Source: Tholera decimalis
Taxonomy: Eukaryota > Arthropoda > Insecta > Lepidoptera > Noctuidae
Assembly (NCBI GenBank): GCA_943138885.2
Contig: OW964572.2
Span: 1,679,001 to 1,743,000 of the forward strand
Length of the DNA: 64,000 bases
Direction: 5' to 3'
Shown here: positions 50,965 through 62,194 of the stretch, in pieces
Layout: each line of letters starts with the position of its first letter
How positions within the stretch are numbered: the stretch's first letter is position 1
Program-made: the position numbers and the translations under genes
The notes under the pieces: model-generated
Told to the model about the DNA's origin: nothing
The model's database searches: none
The model's input: the letters and a program-made list of their open reading frames with translations, nothing else

Positions 50965-51240
50965 ATTCTAAAAACCGCCAAGTGCGAGTCGGACTTGCGC
51001 ACGAAGCGTTCCGTACCATTTTCTATAAAAACGGCAAAACATCATGTCTGTTGTATGGGAGTCCCCGTTAAATATTTATTTTATTTTGTTTTTAGTATTT
51101 GTTGTTATAGCGGATACAGAAATATATAGATAATTTGTAAAAACGTTAACTTTGTAGCTATCGCGGTTCTTGAGATACAGCCTGGTGACAGACAGACGGA
51201 CGGACAGACAGCGAACTTTGGGTACGGAACCCTAAAAAAG
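50965..51240 (+). repeat. 'AAGTGCGAGTCGGACT' dispersed repeat, full copy
   Basis: It runs from 'aaccgccaagtgcgagtcgg' to 'acggaaccctaaaaa' with a GACAGACGGACGGACAGACA run near the end. This is a very common arthropod repeat; its class is unknown to me. Its two ends are loosely inverted (TTCCGTACC / GGTACGGAA). Confidence 0.65.
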
Positions 51241-51319
51241 TAACATCAAAAATATAATATAAGCACTCGTGCGGGGATTCGATCCCGTGGACTTCATCAC
51301 AATAAAAATATAACCCGCC

Positions 51320-51450
51320 TTCTTTTGCAGTCGGTTAACCTATAACCTTCCTCAAGCTTTAAGCTACTTGCATACCAAATTTCATCTAAATCCACTCAGT
51401 ACTTTCGAAAATTATTGCGTTTAACCAAATAAACTTTTCCGTTTTATAAT
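51320..51450 (-). repeat. 'AAAGTACTGAGTGGATT' dispersed repeat
   Basis: The reverse complement of the order at 24930-25030 and 60510-60610. Confidence 0.5.
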
Positions 51451-51689
51451 ATACCTACATTCAGTATCTGGCTGGCTGAAAACACTTCAGAATCGTCACA
51501 ATAACAAACGTATTGGTACATAAATGCTACACGTACAGTCCATTATCGCAAGTATTAAGTAATTAGGTACACCGAGACCAACTGGGCGTCATCACGCAAT
51601 CTGTAGTGTTAATAGAAGAAGCTGTTTCCTTACAAACGACTACATTACTTTGCATTGTTGTTGTTATCTACTGTTATATACATTTTTTT

Positions 51690-52352
51690 AAAATTGAATA
51701 TAGGTTCGCGTTTGATCACCATCTCACCTGATGGTAAGTGATGATATGGTTGAAGATGGAGTACGCTTACCTAAAAGTAACCTATTCACTCTTGACTTAA
51801 AGACTCCTAGGTTACAGCTATCGGGAAACACAGAATCCAACAGGAATTCCACTCCTTAGCCGTACGCACAATGAAAGTATTCCCAAAACGTTTTGTGCGC
51901 ATGGGTGGGATGTCCACCATGTAACGATGGTGCATCGCCGTTTGTCTTGTAGTTGGATGATGGAACGGGCTTGATGGAATTAGATTGTGTAATTCCATCG
52001 CACTTTCCCCGAAATGTAATCGATTGAAAACCGATAGACTTGCAACTCGTCGTCGATGTTCAAGGCTCTGGAGCTTTGGCTCGACCAGTGCATCGTTGCC
52101 AATGAGTCTCTTGGCCCGCTTCTCGATAGACTCAAGCGCGTCCAGTTGGTATTTCGCAGATCCATCCCAAAGATGAGAGCAGTATTCCATACACATCCAA
52201 ACCTGGGCTTAATAGAGATTGAGCAGCTGTTCCGGTGTGAAGTACCGTCTCACCTTGGCTAGGACTCCCAACTTTTTTGATGCTAACTGAGCCTTAGCCT
52301 CGATAAACTGGCCAAAATTTAGTGTGGAAGTTAAAATAACCCCAAGAAGCTC
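51690..52352 (-). pseudogene. LINE C-terminal fragment, subfamily 1 (longest copy)
   Basis: On the minus strand, LGVILTSTLNFGQFIEAKAQ, KKLGVLAKVRRYFTPEQLLN and a stop, then MCMEYCSHLWDGSAKYQLDA, LESIEKRAKRLIGND and LEHRRRVASLSVFNRLHFGE, up to RTAKEWNS, where a small deletion breaks the frame. This is the thumb and C-terminal part after the RT palm of a Jockey/CR1-group ORF2. 5'-truncated, with at least one stop and one frameshift. MITE family B copy 6 abuts its 5' end. Confidence 0.78.
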
Positions 52353-52360
52353 AATATATA

Positions 52361-52749
52361 ACAACGTGTAATTTAAAGGGTATATATATACCAAGGGCAT
52401 GGCTTCTTTGGATGATAACAAACGATATGGCAAGGGTTCTGTAATCCTAAGTCTACGTGTGTAGAACTTATTACAAATTCCAATACACTGATACCAGAGA
52501 CCGAATTTTTCAAATTATGAAGAATGAAGAGAATTATCGTGTTATTGGCAAGTGAAGTGGAAAGTTATTAACCCTCGTAGTGCTGTGACACGTTTGTTAT
52601 GATTGGTATTCAAGAAATATATGAAACCAATAATTTCGTATCAATTCTTTGAGTCAGTTATTTTGTGCTGAAACTGTGCATAGAGACTCCATACCAGAAG
52701 TTGTCTTCAGCCCTTTTGGATAGATATGGGGTTTCCGTTACACGTTGTA
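52361..52749 (+). mobile_element. MITE family B, copy 6 (full length)
   Basis: 389 bp from ACAACGTGTAATTT to TTACACGTTGTA; matches 880-1260 closely. Confidence 0.82.
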
Positions 52750-52967
52750 TAAGGTCGGTTACCGGCACGATTACACCACGGAAAGTAGGAGCCGGTTCGA
52801 ATTGGCTATTTCTCATCATTTGCTTAACCTTTCCCAACTCAGTTGAAGTTAGCTTCTAGACTAAACAGATGCGGCTAAGTACTAGTGTTTTACATGGAAC
52901 GACTGCCTTCTGACCTCCACAAACCAGGAGCTGGGTATCATGGTACCTGGAGGAGAAAGGTACTTAC

Positions 52968-53120
52968 GGGAAGATGTAGATTATGAGTCCCTTCGATATG
53001 AGTACCCAGCGCGCCGGTTCGGACGATATTTCCTCCAAGTTCACGAGAGGAGAGAGAATTTGAGGATTCACTAATAGGTTATCACTTTTTAGAGTTTTGG
53101 CGGGGAGCGCGGGCGCACGT
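52968..53120 (-). CDS. Possible short host exon ending at a splice donor
   Basis: The minus-strand frame reads LLVNPQILSPLVNLEEISSE, PARWVLISKGLIIYIF and is followed by CCC|GTAAGTA (intron from 52967), a good donor. The GC- and CpG-rich sequence upstream on that strand (53110-53190) could be a promoter or 5' UTR. The frame is open back to about 53296 but the true start is unknown. No mobile-element motif. I do not recognise the product; it may be chance. Confidence 0.25.
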
Positions 53121-53479
53121 TGATACGTGTCGCCAGTTACCGAGCGGGTTTGCGAGTGCGTGAGGGTGGGGGATTGGTCGCGTGAGTGGACGGAAACAGG
53201 AAAGAAGTGGGAGTAAGGAATCAATTTTGAATGAAAGATCCTTCTCAAGTGAGTGAATGAGTGAAGTGTAATATAATATTGCAAGTATGCGTTCATGATA
53301 AAATACTAATACCAATAAGTATAGATAAAATAATGCGAATGGCGCATACAGTGTACCCCTTGGTAAGACTCGTGCCAGATTTTCTGATAACCGACTACCC
53401 GTTACAATTGTAAAACATGAACAAATGATAATCAAAAGTAACGACTAAACTTGCATTCCTAGGCAGATACTTCCCATAT

Positions 53480-53600
53480 CTCAATATGTTATCCATCACG
53501 AAACAACCTCGGAAAGAGTTGCTTAACCTTGATAATTGACCTGTGCAGCTGTTATTAAGGTTACTTAGCCACAAGCTCCTCAGCTGTTATATTAAAATGT
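53480..53600 (+). repeat. Dispersed repeat ('CACGAAACAACCTCGG')
   Basis: Same word order as 48712-48792 and 29280-29370. Confidence 0.45.
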
Positions 53601-53669
53601 TTTATCTTTAAATAACATAAAACAAAGTCTCTCATTGCCTAATTCGTCTAAACGTAAAGAGTCTTGATT

Positions 53670-53755
53670 TTCAGAACCGGGATATTTACCATGTGTATTA
53701 ATTGTTTCGAGTTTAATACTGTTAGTGACCATGTTAGCTTAAAAACTTGTATTGC
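53670..53755 (-). repeat. Foldback repeat family A, copy 3
   Basis: The reverse complement shares 'gctaacatggtcactaacag' and 'aaatatcccgg' with 520-605. Confidence 0.55.
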
Positions 53756-53759
53756 GTCT

Positions 53760-55440
53760 TGGTTTGATTTTCGTTAACAGAAAAAAGCATAGATAAAATA
53801 AATAACTAGATATGGTCAACAGACGAAATTATATCGGAACCGTGTGTCTCCAGTTAGGCGCTGGGCGGGGCAACAACTACACATGCAGTTTAATAAAATC
53901 AATAGATACGCACTCGCACACACACCCGCATTTCTTGAATCAGAACGTACTATACAATCAATAATAAACCTTATTCCGTCAAACACAGCGTGTATTTACC
54001 ATGCACCGTAGAACTTACCCACACAAAAACATCGGTCGCTATCGTTGTGCTGTGCAAAAGCAATTTATTTTACATATACGCTAGTGATTGACTAAATCGG
54101 AAAGTTATCGATTCTTCCATTTATTATTGTACAATTTTTTTTGGGCACCTGAAAATGAACCAAATAAAAAATGGCATGTCCAGAAAATATTACAATAACA
54201 ATAAACATATTATTAAGAACATAACATTACATAATTATTATTAAGTACTACCTACTAAGTATTAAGGGCTACCCTGGCGCTTTCGACTTAAATCTTAATA
54301 TTTAATTATCATAGTGATAGGTCAAATAGAAGTTGATGTTAACTTACATTACGCTCTTGATCGGAACATACCAGCCGTATAGGTTGTATAGAATCCTGAA
54401 AAGTTGAATGACTGATTTTATGAATACCCTAAATCATGAGAATAGCTTTCAGTAATAAAATAAAATTCAACCCACTTCTGCAAAAATCAGTTGTACTCTT
54501 AATTTTGGAATTTTCCATTCAAAAATCCTGCGACTTTTCTTTAGAGACTAGAACATTTCTGCGTTGAAGTGAACCGAGCATATGGTGCTATTTTTTGTAG
54601 GGTACCAGTTAGGTGGCATGCCTGTGGCATCAATCCATTCCTTTTTTATGTTACCATCTTTTGGGAAACTGAAAAGTACGAAAAGCACTTATTTATCATT
54701 TACATACATCCTAAGCTACTACTAAACGTCACCATATAATATCGCAATAATTACGTAACACACTATAAATCAAGATCTGAATGATTTTGACGTATATTGC
54801 TAATGCATTGCTTCATATGTTCGAAATATTGGTCTGCTCAACAACGTAAATACCGCAGTGAGTGTTGTTGATTTAGCATAATGAAACCGATGCCTACTGT
54901 AAGTGTGTTACGCAATTACCCCGCAGGTAATAGTTTAGTAGGTTATAATAGGTTTTTGTTATAAGAAAAATCCTAGTTAGTAGAGAAATTGTTAAATATA
55001 TGAAAACAAACACACATCCATGCATAACAAATAAATAGCATGAATATATTGACTTATTTTAAGCTCAATTCACAAATACATTATCTGAACCATGCCGATT
55101 ATTATAACGCATTCGAAGCTTCAACGGAAGCAAAATACAAAAACCATAAAAAATAAAGAAACAGCATGAGGATAAGGCATAATATACGATAATTCTAAAC
55201 CGAAAAACACCACCGATTATTAACCTAAAATTAAAGTAACTTTGTTTACGAATATTGGTTACGCATTTCTCTACTACTCTGTAAAAAAATCAAAATAAGT
55301 AAAAAAACATTATTTACATCGATCTTCCAACCAGGCTAAAACGGTTGACAGATTGAAAAATAAACTATTGTAGCGACGGCGACGTCGGAACTCCACGCAT
55401 GCTGCGGGCGTAAAATAAATTGTTTATTTTTTTTTACTTT
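53760..55440. other. Stretch with nothing recognised
   Basis: About 1.7 kb without frames over 60 codons, TIRs or visible matches within the window. It could be host intergenic or intronic DNA. Confidence 0.4.
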
Positions 55441-55529
55441 TTTGTACACTTGACTTTTCAACATATTTTTATTTCTGTCACCTCATGTACACACATGTAA
55501 ACATATTTTCTTAGAGGTTTCCGTATGTT

Positions 55530-55722
55530 ATAAAAAACTTTTTACCAAAAAATTAAACCGACTCCCAAATAACACTGCAAAGTGAAAAATAACTTTAATT
55601 TCGGTAGTCGGTGTCTTTAGTTTTGTATTTTCGTTTTTGGCACCGACTTCCGAAATTAAAGTTATTTTTCACTTTGCAGTGTTTTTTGGGAGTCGGTTTA
55701 ATTTTTTGGTAAAAAGTTTTTA
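55530..55722. repeat. 193-bp foldback element
   Basis: Arms 55530-55613 and 55641-55722 are inverted repeats of about 83 bp with few mismatches around a 27-bp loop. The core is AACTTTAATTTCGG. Frames in it are by-products. Confidence 0.8.
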
Positions 55723-55929
55723 TTTCACTCTTTTTAGTTGGTCGATTTTTAATTTACCTAGTTACAAGAGCCTAAATGTCAACTACTTATATTCATTTAC
55801 AAAATATTGCTTTTCCCAATGTTGGGCTGTTATTTGTTGAGGAGTTCTCCTGGTAGTTCACCATCAGCTTCACTTCACCATATGCATTGTGACGAGCATA
55901 TTGTGCTTAATAACCACATTCAAGTAATC

Positions 55930-56295
55930 GAAGCGGAACACATGAAATACTTATATATTGAGTAGTTCCAGTGGTCATCTGTGGTCTTCATCATCAGGTC
56001 CACTTCACAAATGGTGCTTTTCGAATGCAACTACACAAGTTACTTTAAAAATACTCAAATCACTATAGGTGTGCCTATAATATTTGAAGAGTTCCCTCGA
56101 TTTCTCCAGGATCCCATCATCAGATCCTGGCTTGGTGACAATGTGACCAATTTCAAAGTATACCCTTTCAAACAAAAAAAGAATTTTCCAAATCGGTTCA
56201 GCCGTCTCCGAGTAATCGGTGATCATACATAAAAAAAATAATAATATACGCGTCGAATTGATAACCTCCTCTTTTTTTTGTCGTCGGTTGAAAAA
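55930..56295 (-). repeat. 'CAACCGACGAC...GGAGGTT' dispersed repeat, copy 1
   Basis: In reverse complement it starts 'caaccgacgacaaaaaaaag' and 'aggaggttatcaattcgac', then 'ccgatttggaaaattc' and 'gatgatgggatcctggagaa'. The same order is at 63065-63405. A very common lepidopteran repeat start; class unknown. The frames at 55981-56232 and 56005-56226 are not genes. Confidence 0.7.
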
Positions 56296-56299
56296 CCCT

Positions 56300-57230
56300 C
56301 AAACTATAATAGCAATATTTCATTCGTCAATCGACATTGCTGTCGATAGCCTACGTTAGTTGATCTGCACAAGCACATCACTAATTCGTCGCAAGAAGTG
56401 GCGGCCTCACTACGCGATGAATCCGCGTAATACAGTTTCGTATGTTATGTTTACATTGCTTGTCCAGTTACTTAGTGACGAACTCAGGTAGTGGTTAAGG
56501 AGCAATGTATTTATAGCAAAAGGAGTACAATCGCTCTGATATTTGAAAACAAAAATAACATAGTAAAACCAAGAAATATTTTACGATTTATTGTTTTTCA
56601 TGATTTTAAAGACAAATATTGTAAAATACTTGTACTTACATATGGTAAGTGATTCCATGATTCACATAGATTTGATTTTGGCTTCGGTTTTTACAAGATA
56701 CCACAGAACAACTCGGCATTCATATATGTTATCACGATCGCCGTCGAAAGCGCACTAGTTCGCGGAGACGGCCATTTGCCTGTGACATGAGCCCTGTGGC
56801 CATGTCGCGCGGACACCGATACGCCCCCTTACCACTTCTCCAGTATTTTTGATTTCTGTGGAAAAAAGTAATCTACTCATAAACCGTGAAATTTTAATGG
56901 TTGTTTTCCCGCAGCGCAACGGCGTTGTCTTGGTAATACAATCATTTTATAAACAAATAAAATATTAGAAACAAAAAATGGCGCAGTGTAGTTAATGCAT
57001 TATCACCATGCGTGAGAGCTTATTTTGCTCTGAACATTTATTAATTACTTTTTCCTTTGTTGGCAGCGCGCGGCGGTGCGTGTTTCGTGTAGCTACCTAC
57101 GTTACGTCTACTGAACAACTAATGATTCTCGCGCTTTCGAGTTTATGAATACTTTTTTAAAAATTTGAAAAAAAAAAACATTCGGTTTTTTTTTAAGTTT
57201 AACTGTGTTTCGATACTACTGATGGGTAAC
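56300..57230. other. Stretch with a CpG-rich patch, unrecognised
   Basis: 56735-56830 is unusually rich in CpG ('tcgccgtcgaaagcgcac', 'tcgcgcggacaccgatacg') and lies in AT-rich DNA. No ORF or matching repeat. It could be a promoter, a 5' exon or a MITE scrap. Confidence 0.35.
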
Positions 57231-57239
57231 CGTCCTGCC

Positions 57240-57440
57240 GCGGGAAAACAATCATTTAAATTTCACGCTGTATAAATCGAATTGAAGTATCTGCCTAAAC
57301 TGATTTTAATGGGACAGGAGGTTGTAGAGCAACATATACTTTACTTTTTATCCCGGAATTCCCACGGGTTCGGGGTTTTCACTGGAAAGAATAATTATAT
57401 CAACTTGCAAGTGAAATCGGGGGCACAACTAAAATATACT
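57240..57440 (+). repeat. Decayed dispersed repeat
   Basis: 'cctaaactgattttaatggg' and 'atcccggaattcccacgggt' with 'gcaagtgaaatcgggggcac' resemble 16140-16260 in reverse and the end of 47954-48494. Confidence 0.45.
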
Positions 57441-57529
57441 TATCTCTACAATTTTGTTATTTAATACGTTCTAGTACCACTGTCCATTTTATACCGAAGA
57501 AGTACGAAAAGTACAAGACTAATATCTGT

Positions 57530-57815
57530 ACTTAAATATTTAGCGTATAATTTTCCCACAGCTGAGACACAGGCCTCGTCTCTATGAGAAGGAACAGGCC
57601 GCAATCTACCACGCGTGCCCAGGAGTGCAGGTTGGTTGATGTCAGACACATGTCTTTGGATTTTGATTCTAAGACACGCCAGTTTCCCCACGATGTTTTC
57701 CGTTACCCTTTTGAGAGCAGTGGTGATGATACAAAAGTCATGTACCTAACTGGGTTCGAACTCATGACCAACAATTCGAAGTCGGACCCCTAACTACTAG
57801 GCCACCACTGCTCTC
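57530..57815 (-). mobile_element. tRNA-derived SINE family C, copy 3
   Basis: Minus strand: GTGGTGGCCTAGTAGTTAGG (A box), GAGTTCGAACCC (B box), 'accactgctctcaaaa', 'catcgtggggaaactggcgt', 'agattgcggcctg'. The most complete copy here; it shows where 12715-13005 and the split copy at 19190 begin and end. Confidence 0.8.
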
Positions 57816-58129
57816 GTACGTACTTAAGGGCATTAAACACTATCAAACAATCACGGAAGCTACAAGAATATACAAGGAAGGCTGCCTCATTAGCACCAGA
57901 TCGCGTGCCTCACAGAGTGTCTTGATTGCCTTAGGGTCGTCACACACGGGCCACATGCGGCAGCCATAAAAAGATTGACATGAAGCTGAGAGTGGCGGGG
58001 TATTGCGCGAGAAGCGTTTATTGAGCTCTTCGCAAAGAATTATAGTTAATAACCTAGATAAGTTAAAATCATTAGTTTAGATTTATTAAACTTATATGTA
58101 TACTGCAAGGTCCTATTGTTTTTAACTAG

Positions 58130-60379
58130 TCGCATTCAATTGTCCACTTCAAGTGTACTATCAAAATGTACGAGGCTTAAAAACCAAAACTGTTAATTTT
58201 TACCACAACTTGTCTATGCTTAATTACGACATTGTAGTGCTTACAGAGACTTGATTGAACAGCAGTGTCTATAATTCTGAGTTGAGTTGATGATGACCTT
58301 GTCTATAGTGTAGTTTTTCGAAATATTACGCGATGAATGCAATGTTTTAAGCTCAACATGTTATAAGAAATATATTTCATATGGAATAATATGGAAAACC
58401 GCATTTCAAAGAACCCTAAGACATTTTGGTCCTTCATTAAAAGTAAGAGAAAAGGTACATATCCGGCACAAATGTTTCATAACAATAAAGTCGCTTCAGA
58501 TGGAAGAGATATCTGTAACATGTTTGGAGATAGTTTTGCAAGCACTTTCAGTGCTCCTGCGAACAATCTAAGTTGTACGTACACTGGTTATTCTCTTACG
58601 TCGGTGGCATTGTGTAATCTACAGTTCGATAGCAAAGAAATATATCGCGAACTTATTAAATTGGACGAAACTAAGGGTGCTGGCAGTGATGGTATTCCTC
58701 CTTTATTTATAAAACGCTGCGCTAAAGCTTTAGTAAAGCCATTGCACACTATCTTCAATAAGTCTCTGCATGATAGTATCTTTCCAGACATCTGGAAAGA
58801 GGCGCTAGTAGTACCAATATTTAAATCTGGCGAAATGCACTTAGTGACAAATTATAGACCAATTTCTATACTAGTTACATTTGGAAAAATATTTGAACTT
58901 GTTAGTAAGCATATGATGTGGTACCTAAAGCATCAAATTACTGAATATCAGCATGGCTTTGTTAAGTCTAGATCAACCAATACTAATCTATTATGCTTTA
59001 CGTCGGCTTTGTCTAAGTGCCTTGATATTCGCATTCCAGTAGATGCCATCTATACAGATTTTAGTAAGGTATTTGATAAAGTGGATCACTGCCTTCTTAT
59101 TGATAAATTGGTGCAATTAGGCTTTGGCGGAACGTTGATAGGGTGGCTTAAGTCTTATCTAAAAAACAGATTTTCAAAAGTGGTAGTTAATGGTCATTTT
59201 TCTGACAGATATCTGGCTACTTCCGGAATTCCGCTAGGATCGCATTTGGGTCCGATTCTTTTTAACGTTTTTATTAATGACATTACGCAATGCTTTAAGC
59301 ACTTCCAGGTTTACTTATTTGCTGACGACTTAAAGACAATGAAGCCGATTCAGTCTAGTTTAGACTCTAAAATGCTCCAGGACGATATTAACAGACTTGC
59401 AAACTGGTACAAAGAAAACAAAATGTTATTAAATAAAGATGATGAATGTAAAAATGATTGTAAAATGTAATTACATTCAGTTCACTCGTAACAAAAATAG
59501 CATACATAATAAGTACTACATTGAGGGAGTTGAACTAAAGAAACTGAGCAATATTCGCGATCTCGCACATTTTGAATATGGTTTCTAGATCTTTTAAGAT
59601 ACTTGGATTTGTTTTACGGAATAGTAAAGAATTTAAAAGACCATCTACAAAGATAAATCTTTTAAACACTCTAGTCCGTCCAATTTTGGAATATAGTTCA
59701 ATCGTATGGAACCCGCATTACGACGTGTATACCAAGCGACTGGAGAGTGTACAAAAGAGGTTTCTATACCGTTTATACTACGGGGATCATTTGGCTAAAG
59801 AGCTTACTGGCTACACTGAAAGATTAAAACACTATCGAATGGAAACACTAGCCTATCGTAGGAAAAAGCTGGATCTCGTTATTATTCACAAGATGAGAGA
59901 CGAGAGAGAATGGATCAATAGATTGTAGTGAACTTCTGGGTTCATTAATGATTAAAATACCAACTCACATTCCCAGGCATAATACTTACAGCTTATTTTA
60001 TATCTCTGGCTCAAAAACCAACCTAGGTCACTACACCGCGGTTCCAAGACTTTGTAGGCAATACAACATGCTGTCCAAAACAACCAATTTAGATATTAGT
60101 GAATCTCTTACGCAATATAAAAAATATATAAAAGATGTATTATAATTAGTGTTAATCATTTTTTTTTATGTATATCTAATTCATTTCTACAATTATTATT
60201 TTTTAATTTTCAATTAACTTATATTTTTTAGCTTAGTTATTAATTTTATCTCGTGCATGCTGTGGTCTCTTATAAGTGAAAGAGTACACCTACAAAACAC
60301 ATAATTTGTATAACCTGAATATTTATGAACTGTGTATATCTTTTGTTAGAGATCCTAAATAAATAAATAAAAAAAAAAT
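58130..60379 (+). mobile_element. Decayed Jockey/CR1-group LINE
   Basis: 58130-58260 encodes the start of an APE domain with a stop in TET*L. A deletion near 58330-58390 removes the rest of APE. RT follows (58391-59470) and a frameshifted C-terminus (59572-60145). The 3' UTR ends 'cctaaataaataaataaa' plus an A-run. Related to 30341-33695 but clearly older. Confidence 0.82.
58139..60145 (+). pseudogene. LINE ORF2 (APE/RT), broken
   Basis: The start reads VYYQNVRGLKTKTVNF and LNYDIVVLTET followed by TGA, the first part of the endonuclease fold that the copy at 30341 lacks. After the deletion comes RISKNPKTFWSFIKSKRKG, then the RT: GAGSDGIPPLFI, NYRPISILVTFGKIFE, IYTDFSKVFDKVDH, SGIPLGSHLGPILFNVFIND and LFADDLKTM. 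The GIPLGS block has Leu where Gln is expected (PQGS), a key residue of RT motif B. A stop at 59468 and a frameshift lead to FVLRNSKEFKRPSTKIN, RPILEYSSIVWNP and SVQKRFLYRLYY. The protein is dead. Confidence 0.82.
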
Positions 60380-60504
60380 TGGCACCTAGTGGCCGGTTCT
60401 TGCTACAAGAAGCGAGATTTGTTGGGTGTCCTTAGCGAGTAGTCGCTTAGTTTTAAGTCCAATATAAGCCCTGGCTGGAGGCTTTAATTATTATAATTAA
60501 GGTA

Positions 60505-60700
60505 TACTAATAAAGCGGAAAAGTTTGTTTAAATGCGCTTATCTTTAAAAGTACTGGGTGGATTTGGATGTTTGGTATAGAAGTAACTTGAAGCTTGAGG
60601 AAGTTTAGGCTTTAAGGTTAGGCGACTCGACTGCAAATGAATGATTTCATTTTTATCATGATAAAGTCCATGGGAGCGAAGGCATGCATGACTGCTAGTG
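60505..60700 (+). repeat. 'AAAGTACTGGGTGGATT' dispersed repeat
   Basis: Matches 24930-25095, ending 'tccatgggagcgaag' and 'actgctagtg'. Confidence 0.5.
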
Positions 60701-60925
60701 TTTATAATAAAAGCCGCCTCAAGTAAGTATGGTTAAGCAACCTTAGAAGTTAATTCCGTGGCCAGATACCCGATAATGCACACGACGCTGTTACAGACTA
60801 TTCATGAAATAGTGATTGTGTAGGTATATTTATAGCGTAATTATAACAATGTGTATTAGTTCATACTTTACTAGCTCGCAACTTCGTTCGCGTGGGATAC
60901 TTTTACCGCGTTAATCCCAATCCCA

Positions 60926-62194
60926 CACTGAGAAAAAAAACAACCAGATTTCACGTCGCTTCAACAAGTTTTCGGGTTAAAATAGCGCCTACGTGCTGTT
61001 TGGTTGAAACTACAAGTTTGATCTTGTAAAGTGTAACTTGTTGATCCTACAAGCTACGTATCATGTTATTTCTACGTTACGTCAGGTCGAATTTACGTTA
61101 ACATTTTCCGATTGTTTTTACAAGTTTAGCAAGTAGATTTAACATGCTCAGCACGTTGTTGTGACATGACATGACTAGCTTGTTGAATCTACATGCTTGA
61201 AATGTTGTTGTGATGAAATTTTTGTATCAAAATCTGTTTGTTTTTGGTAGGGCCACTCGTAATTCAGCACACTGAGGCTGGTTACTACTTAACCGGGCGA
61301 TCCTGTGGTGACCTCTAAATTTAAAGGCCCCCAGCCAGGGCTTACATACTAGTAGAAGTCTGATACTCCCTTCCGCTTAACCCAGAGCGGGAGGAGTTAT
61401 TTGATGATTTTCCCACCCAGAGAAAAAAAAAAAGGGCTTACATACTAGACGACTATTTAAAATCTATTAAAAAAAAAACACCGTTAGATTAGAAAAAAGA
61501 CAGGTTAAATAAAAAATAAATTATAAAGTTGTCCCTTGAAAGTTGAAGGAAGGGTTACGAAAAATTATATACCAAATTTAAGAAATTATTTTTTTTTAAT
61601 CAATGCAATATAGATAGCGATAGTGCACTGATGCTACCATAAAATTTCTTTACTTATGTTATAACATTTTTATTTATACTTTTTAACAGACTTAAAAAAA
61701 AAGCCACTACTGCTGCTACTACAAGTGTATAATTTATTTTTTTACTTTAACAAGTCAAGTATAATGTTGATTTTACAATTAAGGCAACGTCAATTTCAAA
61801 TGACGCCATGTTATTTCAAACGCCTGTAACGTTGTTTTAACAAGATAGCATTTAACAAGTTACGTAATGTAGTTTCAACAAGATATAATGTTGAAATAAT
61901 CAAACAGTCTTGTTGGTTTAATATGATACCAACTTGTTAATGCTACAAGTTTATGTTTTGGTTGATTAAACAAGTCGATTTTGTCAAAGCAATAAGAAGC
62001 ATGTTGTTTCAAACAAATGTTTGGTTATTTCAACTAAATAACTTTCAACAAGTTTTATCTTGTTCTTTGTACAAAATCGACCTGTATTATCAACTTTGCG
62101 TTTGTTTTCTGTTGACCAAAATAATTTTATTTCAATCAGATAACCACTTAGCAAGTCAAACTTGTTCAAATTACTAAGCCGATTTCTCTCAGTG
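60926..62194. mobile_element. TIR element rich in 'AACAAG' words, hosting a LINE scrap
   Basis: It starts CACTGAGAAAAA and ends TTTCTCTCAGTG (inverted ends of about 12 bp with one or two mismatches). The interior, mainly 61000-61210 and 61740-62170, is filled with short variants of ACAAGTT, CTTGTT and GTTGAAAT. No transposase. The LINE scrap 61353-61432 lies inside. The 74-codon frame at 61953-62177 is by-product sequence. Confidence 0.6.
61353..61432 (+). mobile_element. 80-bp R1-like LINE 3' end with 16-bp target duplication
   Basis: Only 'tagaagtctgatactccc', the hairpin, 'gatgattttcccacccag' and the A-tail are left. The duplication AGGGCTTACATACTAG is exact (61337-61352 and 61433-61448). 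Confidence 0.85.

Noticed and set aside
61953..62177. 74-codon frame
   Set aside because: Low-complexity sequence inside a non-coding TIR element; an opposing frame covers the same bases.
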